From NCBI RefSeq assembly GCF_021390575.1, contig NZ_JAJEJQ010000001.1, positions 2,642,501-2,706,500 on the forward strand: a stretch of DNA of 64,000 nt, in the 5' to 3' direction. Of the stretch, positions 20,523 through 28,808 are shown in pieces (within the stretch, counting starts at the first letter, position 1; every line of letters begins with the position of its first letter). Under the pieces are notes generated by a model. That model was not told the origin of the DNA. It ran no database searches and worked only from the letters and a program-made list of their open reading frames with translations. Source of the DNA: Paraburkholderia adhaesiva (lineage in GTDB: Bacteria; Pseudomonadota; Gammaproteobacteria; Burkholderiales; Burkholderiaceae). A program made the position numbers and the translations under genes.

Positions 20523-21155
20523 TTACGCAACGGCCTTCGCGCGCGCCCGCTGGTTCGACGCGTAGATGTTGTCGCGCGACAGCGGCATGCCGGCCTTCAC
20601 GGCGGCGAGCCACGCATCGGTGGTCGCCACCGCGGCGAAGTTCGACTGCATCACGACGCTGAACACGTGATGAATGTCCTCGGCGCTCGCGAATCCCGCA
20701 TCGTTCGCGTAGGGCAGCGAGCCCGTCGCATCTTGCAGAAACTCCACCTTAAGCCCCGCGTGCGTGGCTTCGAAAACCGTCGAGGCATCGCAGTTGTGGG
20801 TCATGTACCCGGCCACCGTGATCGTATCGATGTCGCGCGCCGCGAGCCATTGTGCGAGATCGGTACCCGCGAAAGCGCTCGCCATTGCTTTTTCGACGTA
20901 GTGATCGCGTTCGCGCGATGCGACCACCGAATGCAGCTCCGCGCCGACGCTGCCACGCGCGAAGATCGGCGCTCCAGCGGGCGCAAAGTGCTGCACGACG
21001 ACGACCGGCACGCCGGCCGACCGCGCACCGTCGATCGCGCGGCCGATGTTTTCGAGCGACGTTTCGACGGGGGGAAATTCGATCGGCAGTTCGCCGGTGA
21101 CGTACTCGTTCTGGACGTCGATCACGACAAGTGCGCGGCGCGGATTCGAAGACAT
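20523..21155 (-). CDS. Isochorismatase-family cysteine hydrolase
   Basis: The 210-residue cytoplasmic protein has the complete catalytic triad of the family: Asp13 (VVIDVQNEY), Lys89 (YVEKAMASAF) and Cys122 (YMTHNCDAST), plus the cis-peptide region before the cysteine. The fold serves isochorismatases, nicotinamidases and other amidases or vinyl-ether hydrolases; nothing in the sequence fixes the substrate. It is divergent from a GlxA-type AraC regulator across a 208-bp spacer, a common pairing in which the regulator controls the hydrolase gene. The ATG is well placed, and the length is normal. Confidence 0.92.
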   Translation of the reverse strand: MSSNPRRALVVIDVQNEYVTGELPIEFPPVETSLENIGRAIDGARSAGVPVVVVQHFAPAGAPIFARGSVGAELHSVVASRERDHYVEKAMASAFAGTDLAQWLAARDIDTITVAGYMTHNCDASTVFEATHAGLKVEFLQDATGSLPYANDAGFASAEDIHHVFSVVMQSNFAAVATTDAWLAAVKAGMPLSRDNIYASNQRARAKAVA

Positions 21156-21363
21156 GGCAGTGTTCCTTCTGGAAGCGTGGTTAGCGAGGTGGTCGGGTGC
21201 AGCATCGGATGGCCTTTCGACGGCATGGCTGCGATGGAGTCATTGTTGCGTTCAGCCCGAGCCCCTGACAGTGGCCCGAATGACAACTTTCGCTAAAATC
21301 GGGCCATTCGTCCAACGTTCAAACCGGAAGTCCGCCGTCCAGCCCAAATGCAGAAGGCTCGCC

Positions 21364-22362
21364 ATGCCCGCCGTACCTCGCTCCACGGATAATCGCGCCG
21401 AAGCGCCCTCGCCGCACCGCATCGCAGTGATTGCGTTCGACCGCATGAGCCCATTCCACCTTTCGGTGCCGTGCGTCGTATTTGGCGAGGACGGGGCCGA
21501 ATCGGACGTGCCAGCGTTCGAGCTGCGCGTCTGCGCATCAGAGCCTGGCCCGCTCACGACCACGGCAGGCTTTACGATCGGCACGACGCACGGACTCGAT
21601 GCGCTATCCGACGCCGACGTGGTCATCGTCCCCAGCTGGCGCAACACCACGGAGCCGCCACCGGTCGCGCTAAGCGACGCGCTGCGCGAAGCCCATGCAC
21701 GCGGCGCGATTCTCGTCGGGTTGTGCCTTGGCGCGTTCGTGCTTGCGGATACTGGCCTGCTCGACGGCCGCCCTGCGACGACGCACTGGCTTGCAGCCGA
21801 TACGTTCGCGCAGCGCTTCCCGCACGTGCGCTTCGACCCGGATGTGCTCTATGTCGACGACGGTGACGTGCTGACCTCGGCGGGCACCGCAGCGGGACTC
21901 GACTGCTGCCTGCACCTGATGCGGCGGCTGTGCGGCACGGCCGCTGCGAACTACGTCGCGCGGCGGCTTGTTGTGCCGCCGCACCGGCAGGGCAACCAGG
22001 CTCAGTTCGTCCAGCAGCCGGTTGCACCGGAGGGGCGCCGCGACCGGCTCGCGGAACTGCTCGACTGGATCCGCGCGCATCTCGACGCGCCGCACACACT
22101 CGACTCGCTCGCGCAACGCGCGTTGATGAGCCGCCGGACGTTCACGCGTCAATTCCGGCTGACGACCGGCTCGACGGTGAGCGGCTGGCTGCTCGGCGAG
22201 CGGCTCGCACGCGCGCAGCAATTGCTGGAAACCACCGACCAGCCGATCGACGCCATCGCGCAGCGCGCGGGCTTCGGTTCTGCCGCGTCGCTGCGTCAGC
22301 ATTTCGTGGAGGCGTTCAACACGACACCGTCATCGTGGCGGCGCGAATTCCGCGGCGCATGA
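21364..22362 (+). CDS. GlxA-type AraC-family regulator with DJ-1/PfpI domain
   Basis: The 332-residue protein has an N-terminal DJ-1/PfpI-like domain (about residues 18-190), with the nucleophile-elbow motif GLCLGAFVLADTGLLDGR followed by TTHW. The C-terminal AraC domain has two helix-turn-helices (SLAQRALMSRRTFTRQF and PIDAIAQRAGFGSAASLRQHF). The ATG at 21364 is preceded by AGAAGG at good spacing; the frame is open further upstream without a convincing start. Such regulators usually sense a small amine or amide-like metabolite through the DJ-1 domain. Divergence from the isochorismatase-like gene suggests that gene is its target. Confidence 0.92.
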   Translation: MPAVPRSTDNRAEAPSPHRIAVIAFDRMSPFHLSVPCVVFGEDGAESDVPAFELRVCASEPGPLTTTAGFTIGTTHGLDALSDADVVIVPSWRNTTEPPPVALSDALREAHARGAILVGLCLGAFVLADTGLLDGRPATTHWLAADTFAQRFPHVRFDPDVLYVDDGDVLTSAGTAAGLDCCLHLMRRLCGTAAANYVARRLVVPPHRQGNQAQFVQQPVAPEGRRDRLAELLDWIRAHLDAPHTLDSLAQRALMSRRTFTRQFRLTTGSTVSGWLLGERLARAQQLLETTDQPIDAIAQRAGFGSAASLRQHFVEAFNTTPSSWRREFRGA

Positions 22363-22551
22363 GGCGAGGGAGTCAGGCTCAAAAGGAGGGATCGTCGCGG
22401 TCCGGATCGCTCGTGCGGTTCGCAGTGCTTGCGAGGTACGTTAGCGATATTCCGGACGCTGCGTGCTACCTGGCCGCCAACGGCGAACGTCGGCAGCACC
22501 AGAACCCCCGCCGCACTGCAGCACGCGAATAGTCCGCAAACAGTCCGCGCT

Positions 22552-23295
22552 TCAGCCGCCGGTGAAACGCCGCGCCACGTAGAACAACAGCGCGACGAAG
22601 AAAATCAACGCGGCCCACGCCCAGTTCGGCATGGCGTGCGGCGTGGTCTCGTGATGTAGCGTGCTCGCCGCGCGGCCGCTCAACGTGCCGCCGTAATGCT
22701 GCGGCAGCAGGTGCGCGCGCCGTGCCACGCCCGCGAGGCTGATCGGCCGCAGAAACACATGCGTGCGGCGCGGTTCCTTCCCCGACGCGCGGTTCGGCCC
22801 CTTGCCATGCTTCGCCTCGACGACGGCGCAGAACTCCGAGAAGAAGTCATCAGCGACTTCGTGCAGTGCATTTTCGAGCTGGCGCGGCGGCAGGTCGGCG
22901 AGCGGCCCCGTGAGCGTCGCCCAAACCGAGTAGTCGATACGCGTGCTCATGCAACTGCGGATGCCCGCCGGGCCGCCAGGGTGATCGTCGGCACGCAGCG
23001 CAACGTCGATCTGGCCGCGCAGCGATCCGATACCGTCGGCTCGCGCACGAAAGCTCAGCACGCGACGCGGCGCAAGCGGCACCACACCCGCATCGTTAGC
23101 GATGTGGGCGCGCACTTCATAGCGCGCGCGCAGTGGTCCGAGCGGTACGGTGAGCGTCAGCGCGTATTCGCCCGGCGCAAGACGACGGAACGACTCGCAA
23201 TGTTCCACGCTCGCGCGCACCAGCGCGCTGTCCTGCAGCGCATCCCAGACAACGGACGGCGCAAGTGGAATGCGTAATGCGTCGTTCAGTTCCAT
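22552..23295 (-). CDS. CoxG/SRPBCC-family protein with C-terminal membrane anchor
   Basis: The 247-residue protein begins MELNDALRIPLAPSVVWDAL, as in CoxG-like carbon monoxide dehydrogenase subunit G proteins of the START/SRPBCC superfamily. A hydrophobic helix near the C-terminus (WAWAALIFFVALLFYVARRF) would anchor it in the membrane facing the cytoplasm. In CO oxidisers CoxG helps recruit the dehydrogenase, but no molybdenum hydroxylase subunits are nearby here, so its partner is unknown. GAGGAG precedes the ATG by five bases. It lies just downstream of the DUF427 gene on the same strand. Confidence 0.85.
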   Translation of the reverse strand: MELNDALRIPLAPSVVWDALQDSALVRASVEHCESFRRLAPGEYALTLTVPLGPLRARYEVRAHIANDAGVVPLAPRRVLSFRARADGIGSLRGQIDVALRADDHPGGPAGIRSCMSTRIDYSVWATLTGPLADLPPRQLENALHEVADDFFSEFCAVVEAKHGKGPNRASGKEPRRTHVFLRPISLAGVARRAHLLPQHYGGTLSGRAASTLHHETTPHAMPNWAWAALIFFVALLFYVARRFTGG

Positions 23296-23331
23296 GGCGG
23301 CTCCTCTGCCGGCGCGTTGCGCGACATCCGG

Positions 23332-23697
23332 TCAGGATGTCTGATCGATCCGGTCAACGCGCGAAGCGTAAAACGCCAGATAGCCCTTGATACTGCTCAC
23401 ACTGTCGAGCGGTGCCTCATACGTCCAGGCGACATCATCGACACGCCCATCTTCGGTGTGCAGATGGAAATACGACGCCTCGCCCTTGTACGGGCAGCGC
23501 GACGTGCGTGTCGAACGCTCGAGCCGCGCCATGTTCACGTCGCTGCGCGGAAAGTAGAAAACGTCGGAGTAACCGGTTTCGGAAAGCGTCAGCGCCGCGT
23601 GTGTGTCGGCAATGGTGATGCCCCCGTGAATCACGCGCACGCGATGACGGTTCGCGACAATATCGATTCGATGATCGGCGTCTGGATCGACCGCCAT
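23332..23697 (-). CDS. DUF427 family protein
   Basis: The 121-residue cytoplasmic protein matches the DUF427 pattern: HRVRVIHGGITIADTHAAL near the N-terminus, VFYFPRSDV, then SRCPYKGEASYFHL and a final GYLAFYASRVD. The biochemical role of DUF427 proteins is unknown; the fold is a small beta-barrel. I prefer the ATG at 23697 (MAVDPDADHRID) because the nine residues upstream look like leader. It is followed on the same strand by the CoxG-like gene after 36 bp, so the two are probably co-transcribed. Confidence 0.85.
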   Translation of the reverse strand: MAVDPDADHRIDIVANRHRVRVIHGGITIADTHAALTLSETGYSDVFYFPRSDVNMARLERSTRTSRCPYKGEASYFHLHTEDGRVDDVAWTYEAPLDSVSSIKGYLAFYASRVDRIDQTS

Positions 23698-23954
23698 GTC
23701 CGGCTCCCTGACTGATCGTGGCAACGCCTCAAGGCGCCCCCGCCTGGGCCGGCTGGTCGTGCCACGCCCGGCCCGTGTTCGCGCCCCGCGCCTTGCGCAC
23801 TGCGCTCCTCGTCGTGGGCATTCAGCGGCCCGCGCCGCAGTGTGCCCACGACTTCATTATCGACGAAACTTCGGCGGATTGCGCAAACTTCGGCGGCGCG
23901 CGTGGGCACCCGAACGAACCCACACACGCCGGCAGTTCCTCGGCCGCAGGGTTT

Positions 23955-24449
23955 TTACCAGGTGAATGCAGCGCGCGCGTTACCGCTCGCGGTCACCGTG
24001 ACCGCGCTCGTCTTCGAAACGTCTGCATGGCTCACATGAACCGAATAGCGGCCCGGTGGCACCTTCACGAGCATGTAGGGCCCGCGCGATGTGGTGTCGA
24101 GGACGCTCGTGCCCTGGGCGTCGGTGATCGTGACGTGGACGTCGGCAAGAAACTCGCCGCCGGTTGCAGTGAAGCGCAGGGAAAGCGGCCAATCGCTCGC
24201 GGCACTGCGCAGCGCCTGTGACTCATCCAGGCCGACGCCGCCCGAGACGAACGACACACCGCCCTGTTGCTGGATCTGCGGCATGCCCGTGCCGTGGGTG
24301 TTGCCTGCGCTGGTGTTGTCGGTGGTCGAGCCGCCAACGACGCCGCTGGCGCTGTTTTGCTGCGCCGCCGCCGTGCCCGCCATCCCGAGCGCAGACGCCG
24401 CGGCGAGCAGCACCGTAGCGATGTGTCGCGAATTCAGGGATGTCTTCAT
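23955..24449 (-). CDS. Secreted protein with carboxypeptidase-regulatory-like fold
   Basis: The 164-residue product has a signal peptide (IATVLLAAASALGMAGTAAAQ), a Ser/Thr/Asn/Gly-rich linker (about residues 31-65) and a C-terminal beta-sandwich-like domain of about 90 residues. That domain (FLADVHVTITDAQGTSVL, PYMLVKVPPGRYSVHVSH) resembles carboxypeptidase regulatory-like domains. GGAG lies 7 bases before the ATG at 24449 and only one base before the ATG at 24455, which decides the start. It stands alone downstream of the DegP gene on the same strand. It is probably periplasmic or extracellular; no enzyme motif is present. Confidence 0.78.
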   Translation of the reverse strand: MKTSLNSRHIATVLLAAASALGMAGTAAAQQNSASGVVGGSTTDNTSAGNTHGTGMPQIQQQGGVSFVSGGVGLDESQALRSAASDWPLSLRFTATGGEFLADVHVTITDAQGTSVLDTTSRGPYMLVKVPPGRYSVHVSHADVSKTSAVTVTASGNARAAFTW

Positions 24450-24687
24450 CGTCATGCTCCTTTCGGATGTAACCAGACGACATAACTGCGCAAAACGCGT
24501 GCGCGACTCATCGGAATCGTGAACACGTTTCGGAGATCGAGGCTTCAAATGAGGGTCAGGCATGCGATGTCACGGCAAAAGCCTGTTCGCACTGCCAACA
24601 GGCCGAGGCCGTGGCAACAGCCGCCCAAAACGACACTGCCGCCGGGCCCAGGGCCAACGGCGGCAGCGTTTCGCTAGACGCGAAGAG

Positions 24688-24710
24688 CGGTCCGGCGCGT
24701 AGCCGGACCG
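24688..24710 (-). terminator. Hairpin after degP, possible terminator
   Basis: CGGTCCGGC (24688-24696) and GCCGGACCG (24702-24710) form a perfect 9-bp stem with a five-base loop, 24 bases beyond the degP stop codon on the minus strand. The following minus-strand bases (CTCTTCG) are only weakly T-rich. A second GC stem (CTGCCGCC with GGCGGCAG) lies just downstream. Confidence 0.45.
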
Positions 24711-24733
24711 TGGGGGACAGATAAGGGGCAGAA

Positions 24734-26260
24734 TCAGCCGAGATCGACCGGTACGAAGATCTGCGCGTTATCGCGCTGGATCAGGAGTGCGATGCTGTTG
24801 CCGGCGTCCGCGATCATCTTCTTTAGCTGATCGGCGCTCGTCACCGGACGGCCGTTCACCGCGAGGATCACGTCGCCCTGCTGGATGCCGGCGTTCGCCG
24901 CCGCGCCGCCAGCCTGCTCGACGACGAGGCCGTGATCGACCGAGCCGCTGCTCTTCTCTTCCGGCGTGAGCGGACGCACCGCGACGCCGAGACGCCCTTG
25001 CGTCTGCGCTTCTGGCGTATCGGCCGAAGCGACCTTCTTGTCGCCGAGCGCGCCGATCGTCGCCGTCACATTCTTCGTCGACTTGTCGCGCCAGACCTGG
25101 AGGTCAGCCTTGGTGCCCGGCTTGATGCCCGCGATCACCGACGGCAGAACGGTCGAATCGTCGATCGCCTGGCCATTCACCGAAAGGATCACGTCACCCG
25201 GCTTCAGGCCGGCCTTCGCTGCCGGACCGTCCGCGTCGACCGAGCTGACGAGTGCGCCGTGCGGCTTGTCCATACCGAACGAATTGGCGAGCGTCTGGTT
25301 CATCGACTGCACCGCCACGCCGAGACGGCCACGGCTCACGTGTCCGGTCTTGACGAGGTCGTCCTTGACCTTGATCGCCTCGTCGATCGGGATCGCGAAC
25401 GACAGGCCCTGGAAGCCGCCCGTACGCGAGTAGATCATCGAGTTGATGCCAATCACTTCGCCCTGCATATTGAAGAGCGGGCCACCCGAGTTGCCGGGGT
25501 TCACCGGCACGTCGGTCTGGATGAACGGCGTGTAGTTCTCGTCAGGCAGCGTGCGCGACTTCGCGCTGATGATGCCCGATGTCACGGTGTTGTCGAAGCC
25601 GTAAGGCGAGCCGATCGCCACGACCCACTGGCCGACCTTGCTCTGGCGCGGATCGCCGATCTTCACGGTCGGCAGATCCTTCGCGTCGATCTTGAGCACA
25701 GCGACATCCGACTGCTTGTCCGCGCCGACGACTTTCGCCTTGAATTCGCGCTTGTCGGTGAGCTTCACGGTCACGACGTTTGCGCCGTCCACGACGTGCG
25801 CATTCGTCAGGATGTAGCCATCGGCGCTGAGGACGAAGCCCGAGCCGAGGCTCGTGCTCGGCGTGTCGGCCTGGCCGCCGTCATCGCCACCGCCGTCGCC
25901 GCCATCACCGCCGTTGCCGCCGCCCTGGCCCGGCACGCCGCCGTAGAAACGCTTGAAGAACTGGTAGAACGGATCGGACGGATCGATCGGGAGTTGCCGC
26001 GCGCCGCTGTTGCGCATCGCGGTCCGCTTGACCTCGTGCTTGGCGCTGATGTTGACGACCGCGGGGCCGTAGGTTTCAACGAGGCCCGAGAAATCGGGAA
26101 TGCCGGTCTTGGCGGCAGCTTCCGCGGGCATCATCGCTGCCTGCGCAGCCGTGATGACTTCAGGCGCGGGGACGTCGCGGTGTCCGGCCACGTAGCCCGC
26201 CGACAACGCGGCGGCAATGGCAATCGCCACGGCACTGCGAGTAAAGACTTTTGCGTTCAT
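24734..26260 (-). CDS. degP: Periplasmic serine protease/chaperone of the DegP/MucD type
   Basis: The 508-residue protein has an N-terminal signal or anchor (AVAIAIAAALSAGYVAG), a trypsin-like domain with triad His155 (TNAHVV), Asp185 (KQSDVAVLK) and Ser258 (PGNSGGPLF), and two PDZ domains (from about 300 and 420). DegP-type proteases degrade or refold damaged envelope proteins. Between the N-terminal region and the protease core is a Gly/Asp-rich stretch (about 111-130), in place of the usual LA-loop sequence. I use the ATG at 26260. It lies downstream of a response regulator and sensor kinase on the same strand, which suggests envelope-stress control. Confidence 0.95.
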   Translation of the reverse strand: MNAKVFTRSAVAIAIAAALSAGYVAGHRDVPAPEVITAAQAAMMPAEAAAKTGIPDFSGLVETYGPAVVNISAKHEVKRTAMRNSGARQLPIDPSDPFYQFFKRFYGGVPGQGGGNGGDGGDGGGDDGGQADTPSTSLGSGFVLSADGYILTNAHVVDGANVVTVKLTDKREFKAKVVGADKQSDVAVLKIDAKDLPTVKIGDPRQSKVGQWVVAIGSPYGFDNTVTSGIISAKSRTLPDENYTPFIQTDVPVNPGNSGGPLFNMQGEVIGINSMIYSRTGGFQGLSFAIPIDEAIKVKDDLVKTGHVSRGRLGVAVQSMNQTLANSFGMDKPHGALVSSVDADGPAAKAGLKPGDVILSVNGQAIDDSTVLPSVIAGIKPGTKADLQVWRDKSTKNVTATIGALGDKKVASADTPEAQTQGRLGVAVRPLTPEEKSSGSVDHGLVVEQAGGAAANAGIQQGDVILAVNGRPVTSADQLKKMIADAGNSIALLIQRDNAQIFVPVDLG

Positions 26261-26370
26261 AGCAGGTTCCTTGAAGCGGGATACGGTGGATACGCCATGA
26301 AGACTACGTGGCATCACTTAAAGGAGACTTAAGCACGCGCCGTACCGCGCGAAGGCGTTTCCGGCCGGCA

Positions 26371-27672
26371 TCAGAAACGCACGTCGACCTGCAGACCGCC
26401 CGCCGGCGAGTCGCCGAGCGTGATCGTCGCGTCGTGCTGATCCGCGATGCGGCGCACGATCGCGAGTCCAAGACCGGTTCCGGCGACGTCCGTACGCGCG
26501 CGCGACGCGCCCTCGCCGACGCGATAAAAACGATCGAACACCCGCGCGCGCTCCCCGACTGGAATGCCCGGACCGCTATCGGCGATGCGCACGAGCGGAT
26601 GGCCGTCGTCCACGCGCAGGGCCACATCGACGCGGCCGCCGCCCGGCGTGTATTTCGTGGCGTTATCGAGCAGGTTGTTGAACATCACGCGCAGCGCGCC
26701 GGCGTCGCCGTGCACCGACGCCTGGGCGCTTTCTTCGATGCCCAGATCGACACCGCGCTGCTGCGCGACGCTCGCGTAAGCCGCGACGCAATCGCTGACG
26801 AGCGCATGCAGATCGACGTCCTGCATACGCCCGTGGCCATCGGGTTCGGAGCGCGCGAGCGCGAGCAGTTGTTCGGCGAGCCGCGTCGCGCGCATGATGC
26901 CCGCCTGCAAATCGGTGAGCGCTTCGCGGCGCGTTTCATCGTCCTTTGCGCGCGCAACCAGTTGCGCCTGGATCTGCACGGCGGCGAGCGGCGTGCGAAG
27001 TTCGTGTGCGGCATCCGCGACGAAAGCCTTTTGTGTATCGCGAGCCTTCGCGAGACGGTCGAGCAGCGCATTCAGCGCGTGCACGAGCGGGGTCACCTCG
27101 CGCGGCAGCCGTTGCTCCGGCAACGGATCGAGCGCTTCGGGATGGCGCGTGTCGAGCGCGCGTGCGACGCGCGAGAGCGGCGCGAGCCCGCGGCCCACCA
27201 CGAGCCAGACGGCGAGTCCGAGAAACGGAAGCAGCACGATCAGCGGCCATAGCGTGCGCAGCGCGACGTTCGCCGCAAGACGGTTGCGCACCGAGATGGG
27301 CTGCGCGAGCTGCACGACATTGTCCCCGACGATCGCGCCATACACGCGCCAGTCGCCGCGGTCGGTGTGCTCGGTCGAGAAGCCGAGTTCCGCATGCGGC
27401 GCGAGCGGCGCCCGCGGATGCGAGTAGTACATCAGCACGCCATTGCGGTTCCAGATCTGCAGCACGATGCCTTCGTCGCCGGTGTCGTTCGAGCTGAGAA
27501 TCGCGTTGAACGATCTGGAGGGCAGTGCCGCGGCGATCTCCTGCAGCTGGTAATCGAACAGTTCGTTGGCTTCTGCGAGCGCCTGGCGATAGATCAGCCA
27601 GCCCGCGAGCCCAACACCCGCGACCACGATCGCGAGCAGCCAGAACAGCAGTTGTCGTCGGATGGAACTCAT
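26371..27672 (-). CDS. Sensor histidine kinase of a QseC/TctE-like type
   Basis: The 433-residue inner-membrane kinase has a first helix at residues about 8-28, a periplasmic sensor domain to about 140, a second helix (LWPLIVLLPFLGLAVWLVVG), a HAMP linker, the phosphorylated His223 in FVADAAHELRTPLA, and an ATPase domain with N box (NNLLDNATKYTP), G1 (DSGPGIP) and G2 (GTGLGLAIV). The partner response regulator lies upstream in the same direction, and the degP-type protease downstream after 110 bp. The signal is unknown; an envelope-stress role is inferred from the neighbour. A pair of palindromic repeats separates it from the regulator gene. Confidence 0.94.
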   Translation of the reverse strand: MSSIRRQLLFWLLAIVVAGVGLAGWLIYRQALAEANELFDYQLQEIAAALPSRSFNAILSSNDTGDEGIVLQIWNRNGVLMYYSHPRAPLAPHAELGFSTEHTDRGDWRVYGAIVGDNVVQLAQPISVRNRLAANVALRTLWPLIVLLPFLGLAVWLVVGRGLAPLSRVARALDTRHPEALDPLPEQRLPREVTPLVHALNALLDRLAKARDTQKAFVADAAHELRTPLAAVQIQAQLVARAKDDETRREALTDLQAGIMRATRLAEQLLALARSEPDGHGRMQDVDLHALVSDCVAAYASVAQQRGVDLGIEESAQASVHGDAGALRVMFNNLLDNATKYTPGGGRVDVALRVDDGHPLVRIADSGPGIPVGERARVFDRFYRVGEGASRARTDVAGTGLGLAIVRRIADQHDATITLGDSPAGGLQVDVRF

Positions 27673-27692
27673 CGGCGCGTGAATCTCCTGTC

Positions 27693-27786
27693 GATGGGAC
27701 CTGGCGCTTTAGCGCCTGGTCCCATCCCATGCAAAGCTGTCGATCAGGGTTGGCGCTTCAGCGCTTGGTCCCATCCCATGCAGAGC
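27693..27786 (+). repeat. Two tandem copies of an interspersed palindromic repeat
   Basis: Unit 1 starts with a hairpin (27693-27726: GATGGGACC, GGCGCT, loop TT, AGCGCC, GGTCCCATC, with one T-T mismatch) and continues CCCATGCAAAGCT. Unit 2 (about 27748-27786) repeats the plan: GGCGCTTCAGCGCTTGG, then TCCCATCCCATGCAGAGC. The same tail and core occur inverted at 51192-51257. The copies fill most of the 122-bp gap between the response regulator and kinase genes of one operon, so the hairpins could lower kinase expression relative to the regulator. Confidence 0.8.
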
Positions 27787-27794
27787 GGCTCGCA

Positions 27795-28457
27795 TCACGC
27801 GTCTTTCGCGATCATGTAGCCCAGTCCGCGCACATTGCGGATCAGGTCGGCGCCGAGCTTCTTGCGCAAGGCGTGGATATACACCTCGACGGTGTTGCTG
27901 CCGATCTCCTCGCCCCAGCCGTACATCTTCTCTTCGAGCTGGTTCTTCGAGAGCACCGCGCCCGGCCGTGCGAGCAGCGCTTCGAGCAGCGCGAACTCGC
28001 GCGCCGACAACGCAATAGGCACACCGTTCTGCGTCACCTGGTGGGACGCCGGATCTAGCGTGATGGAGCCGTAGCGAATCGTCGAGTCGCTGCGGCCCGA
28101 CTGGCGGCGGATCAGCGCGCGCATGCGCGCGCCGAGTTCGTCGAGATCGAAGGGTTTGACGAGATAGTCGTCGGCGCCGGCATCGAGACCCTTCACGCGG
28201 TCGGCGATCGCGTCGCGTGCCGTGAGGATCAGTACCGGCAGCGAGAGGCCGCGCGCGCGCAGCATGCGCAGTACTTCGAGCCCATCCCGTTTGGGCAGGC
28301 CCAGATCGAGCAGCAGCAGATCGTAAGGCTCTCCGGTCACGGCGGAGAGCGCGGACTCGCCGTCCTGGACCCAGTCGACTGCGAATCCGTCGCCGCGCAG
28401 CGCCTTGCGCACGCCCTCGGCGATCATGCGGTCATCTTCGACTAGCAATATTCGCAT
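27795..28457 (-). CDS. OmpR-family response regulator
   Basis: The 220-residue cytoplasmic protein has a receiver domain with acidic pocket Glu7-Asp8-Asp9, phospho-acceptor Asp51 (LLLLDLGLPKRDG), Thr79 and Lys101 (LVKPFD). An OmpR/PhoB winged helix-turn-helix domain follows (about residues 125-218, with VEVYIHALRKKLG and IRNVRGLGYMI). It resembles QseB/PmrA-type regulators. It is the first gene of a minus-strand set with the sensor kinase and DegP-type protease. A repeat pair lies between it and the kinase gene. The target genes are unknown; degP is a reasonable candidate. Confidence 0.95.
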   Translation of the reverse strand: MRILLVEDDRMIAEGVRKALRGDGFAVDWVQDGESALSAVTGEPYDLLLLDLGLPKRDGLEVLRMLRARGLSLPVLILTARDAIADRVKGLDAGADDYLVKPFDLDELGARMRALIRRQSGRSDSTIRYGSITLDPASHQVTQNGVPIALSAREFALLEALLARPGAVLSKNQLEEKMYGWGEEIGSNTVEVYIHALRKKLGADLIRNVRGLGYMIAKDA

Positions 28458-28808
28458 CGTAATGAAATGGCAACGCGGTGCGCCGCCTCGCTCCGGAGTT
28501 CAGGCAATGCGTGCATTTTAGCGCGCGGGTCCCGCCACCGCGCCAACTGGCGTTCGCGGCGCCGGCTTTGTTGTCGCAATACGCGCGCGCGTCACGCCAG
28601 GTCTTTACAATGAGCCCTTTTGCGGCGCGCGGCGCGGCGCGGTGATGCGCGATAGCCTTGTGACATGCGTCTGGCGTCGCGCTGCGCGCCCGTTTTCGTG
28701 CACGCGCACGGCGGCGCCTCGCACCGTCGGTCGTGTCCCTGGGACGCCGCGCGCGAGCCAGGCGCCAGCCGCACCGCCCGCAACGCACCTATTCGTCAGA
28801 CGCTCTAC
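28458..28808. other. Divergent intergenic region, no confident gene
   Basis: This stretch lies between the response-regulator start and the chosen dacB start. The dacB frame is open through the right half (ATG at 28665), but that extension is Arg/Ala/Pro-rich and lacks a signal peptide. TTTACAATG around 28604 offers a -10-like TACAAT for dacB. I see no operator-like dyad. Confidence 0.5.

Noticed and set aside
24932-26332. 466-codon plus-strand frame opposite degP
   Set aside because: Antisense to a gene with a full catalytic triad; Arg/His-rich composition typical of the complement of GC-biased coding DNA.
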